From an uncultured Desulfurobacterium sp. (lineage in GTDB: Bacteria; Aquificota; Aquificia; Desulfurobacteriales; Desulfurobacteriaceae), in NCBI GenBank assembly GCA_913055135.1, contig CAJXJV010000068.1, positions 1 to 7,027 on the forward strand: a stretch of DNA of 7,027 bases, written 5' to 3'. The notes beneath the pieces were generated by a model. That model saw only the letters and a list, made by a program, of their open reading frames with translations, did no database searches and had not been told where the DNA came from. Both the position numbers and the translations under genes were made by a program. This document shows positions 6,664 to 7,027 of the stretch, piece after piece (position 1 is the first letter of the stretch; each line of letters starts with the position of its first letter).

Positions 6664-6674
6664 TAGCAATTCAA
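6646..6674 (-). promoter_or_regulatory. Predicted sigma70-type promoter of the peroxiredoxin gene
   Basis: On the minus strand, TTGAAT (6674-6669) as the -35 element is followed after exactly 17 nt by TATCAT (6651-6646) as the -10 element. Transcription would start near 6639, giving a leader of about 35 nt. The -10 element lies within the Fur-type palindrome, which supports both calls. This is prediction from pattern only. Confidence 0.55.
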
Positions 6675-6781
6675 TACAGACGTATCTATGTTCAATTTAA
6701 GACTTATAGATTTTAGCTATGGTAGAGTCACCAGATTTGAAAATGATAAAATTAAGTATGCCCTATGAGGGAGGGAACTTT

Positions 6782-7027
6782 ATGAAGTTCAAAATCTTAA
6801 TAAGGACGCAAAAACTTCCAATTCTTTACCGCCACAGGGTCGTTTCCCTTTTTAAAGAAGCCCTTAGATTATCAGATCCTGAATACAAAAGTTTCCTCTA
6901 TGATTCCAGTACTGCCAAACCCTTTACTTTCAATCTCTCTCTTCCTGATGGATTTGTCATAAGAAAGGAACCTTTACAGATAGATGAAAAGTTTACTCCG
7001 GGAAATTATCCGGAGCTCCGAGAAATG
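6782..7027 (+). CDS. cas6: N-terminal part of a Cas6-like CRISPR RNA endoribonuclease (3' truncated)
   Basis: The open frame runs from ATG 6782 off the window end, giving 82 residues (MKFKILIRTQKLPILYRHRV onward). The order is a first beta strand, KLPILYRHRVVSLFKEALR, a segment SDPEYKSFLY, then KPFTFNLSLP. This is the N-terminal RRM-like pattern of Cas6, which cleaves CRISPR precursor RNA within repeats to make guide RNAs in type I and III systems. The C-terminal glycine-rich loop that would confirm the family lies beyond the window. GGAGGG (6770-6775) sits 6 nt before the ATG; an in-frame ATG at 6758 has no good ribosome site. Further cas genes and an array are expected to the right. The gene is divergent from the peroxiredoxin, with 176 bp between the two starts. 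Family assignment is from pattern recognition on a partial protein. Confidence 0.75.
   Translation, partial: MKFKILIRTQKLPILYRHRVVSLFKEALRLSDPEYKSFLYDSSTAKPFTFNLSLPDGFVIRKEPLQIDEKFTPGNYPELREM

Noticed and set aside
6743..6757. Possible second Fur box near the cas6-like start (ATGATAAAATTAAG)
   Set aside because: Only one half-site (TGATAA) matches; the other arm has several mismatches.
6663..6781. CRISPR repeats or leader upstream of cas6
   Set aside because: No repeated unit of 23-40 nt is present; the region is simple AT-rich intergenic sequence.

Overview
The window looks like a chromosomal segment of a thermophilic, moderately AT-rich bacterium. An Aquificota / Desulfurobacteriaceae-type organism is my best guess. 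This rests on the Lys/Glu-rich proteins, the preference for AGA/AGG arginine codons, the mixture of unrelated genes in one tightly overlapping transcription unit, and the look of the individual proteins. No rRNA or marker gene is present, so the taxonomy is inference.

Positions 1-5976 (+ strand) hold one compact gene train. It starts with the 3' end of an unidentified Glu/Thr-rich protein, followed by a CHASE2-type membrane adenylate cyclase, the clamp-loader gene dnaX, a short response regulator (receiver plus Fis-type helix-turn-helix), a TRIC/UPF0126 membrane protein, and a bioF-like 8-amino-7-oxononanoate synthase. Neighbouring genes overlap by 4, 20, 4 and 4 nt or are 11 nt apart, and there is no terminator between them. 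They are almost certainly co-transcribed and translationally coupled. Several tracked start codons were moved: dnaX to the ATG at 2333, bioF to the TTG at 4879, and the peroxiredoxin to the ATG at 6605.

Positions 5977-5999 separate bioF from a convergent gene and contain a 5-bp G/C hairpin. The minus-strand gene (6605 down to 6000) is a typical 2-Cys peroxiredoxin with a strong ribosome binding site. Upstream of it lies a perfect 9-1-9 palindrome matching the Fur box, superimposed on a good sigma70-type promoter. This suggests that iron or peroxide sensing controls the gene.

Divergently from the peroxiredoxin, starting at 6782 and running off the window end, is the N-terminal part of a Cas6-like CRISPR RNA endoribonuclease. 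A CRISPR-Cas locus therefore probably begins at the right edge; no CRISPR repeats lie inside the window.

I see no clearly undescribed system. The most testable points are the A8 tract in dnaX, where a frameshift would give a gamma-sized product, the Fur box at the peroxiredoxin promoter, and the cas6 edge.
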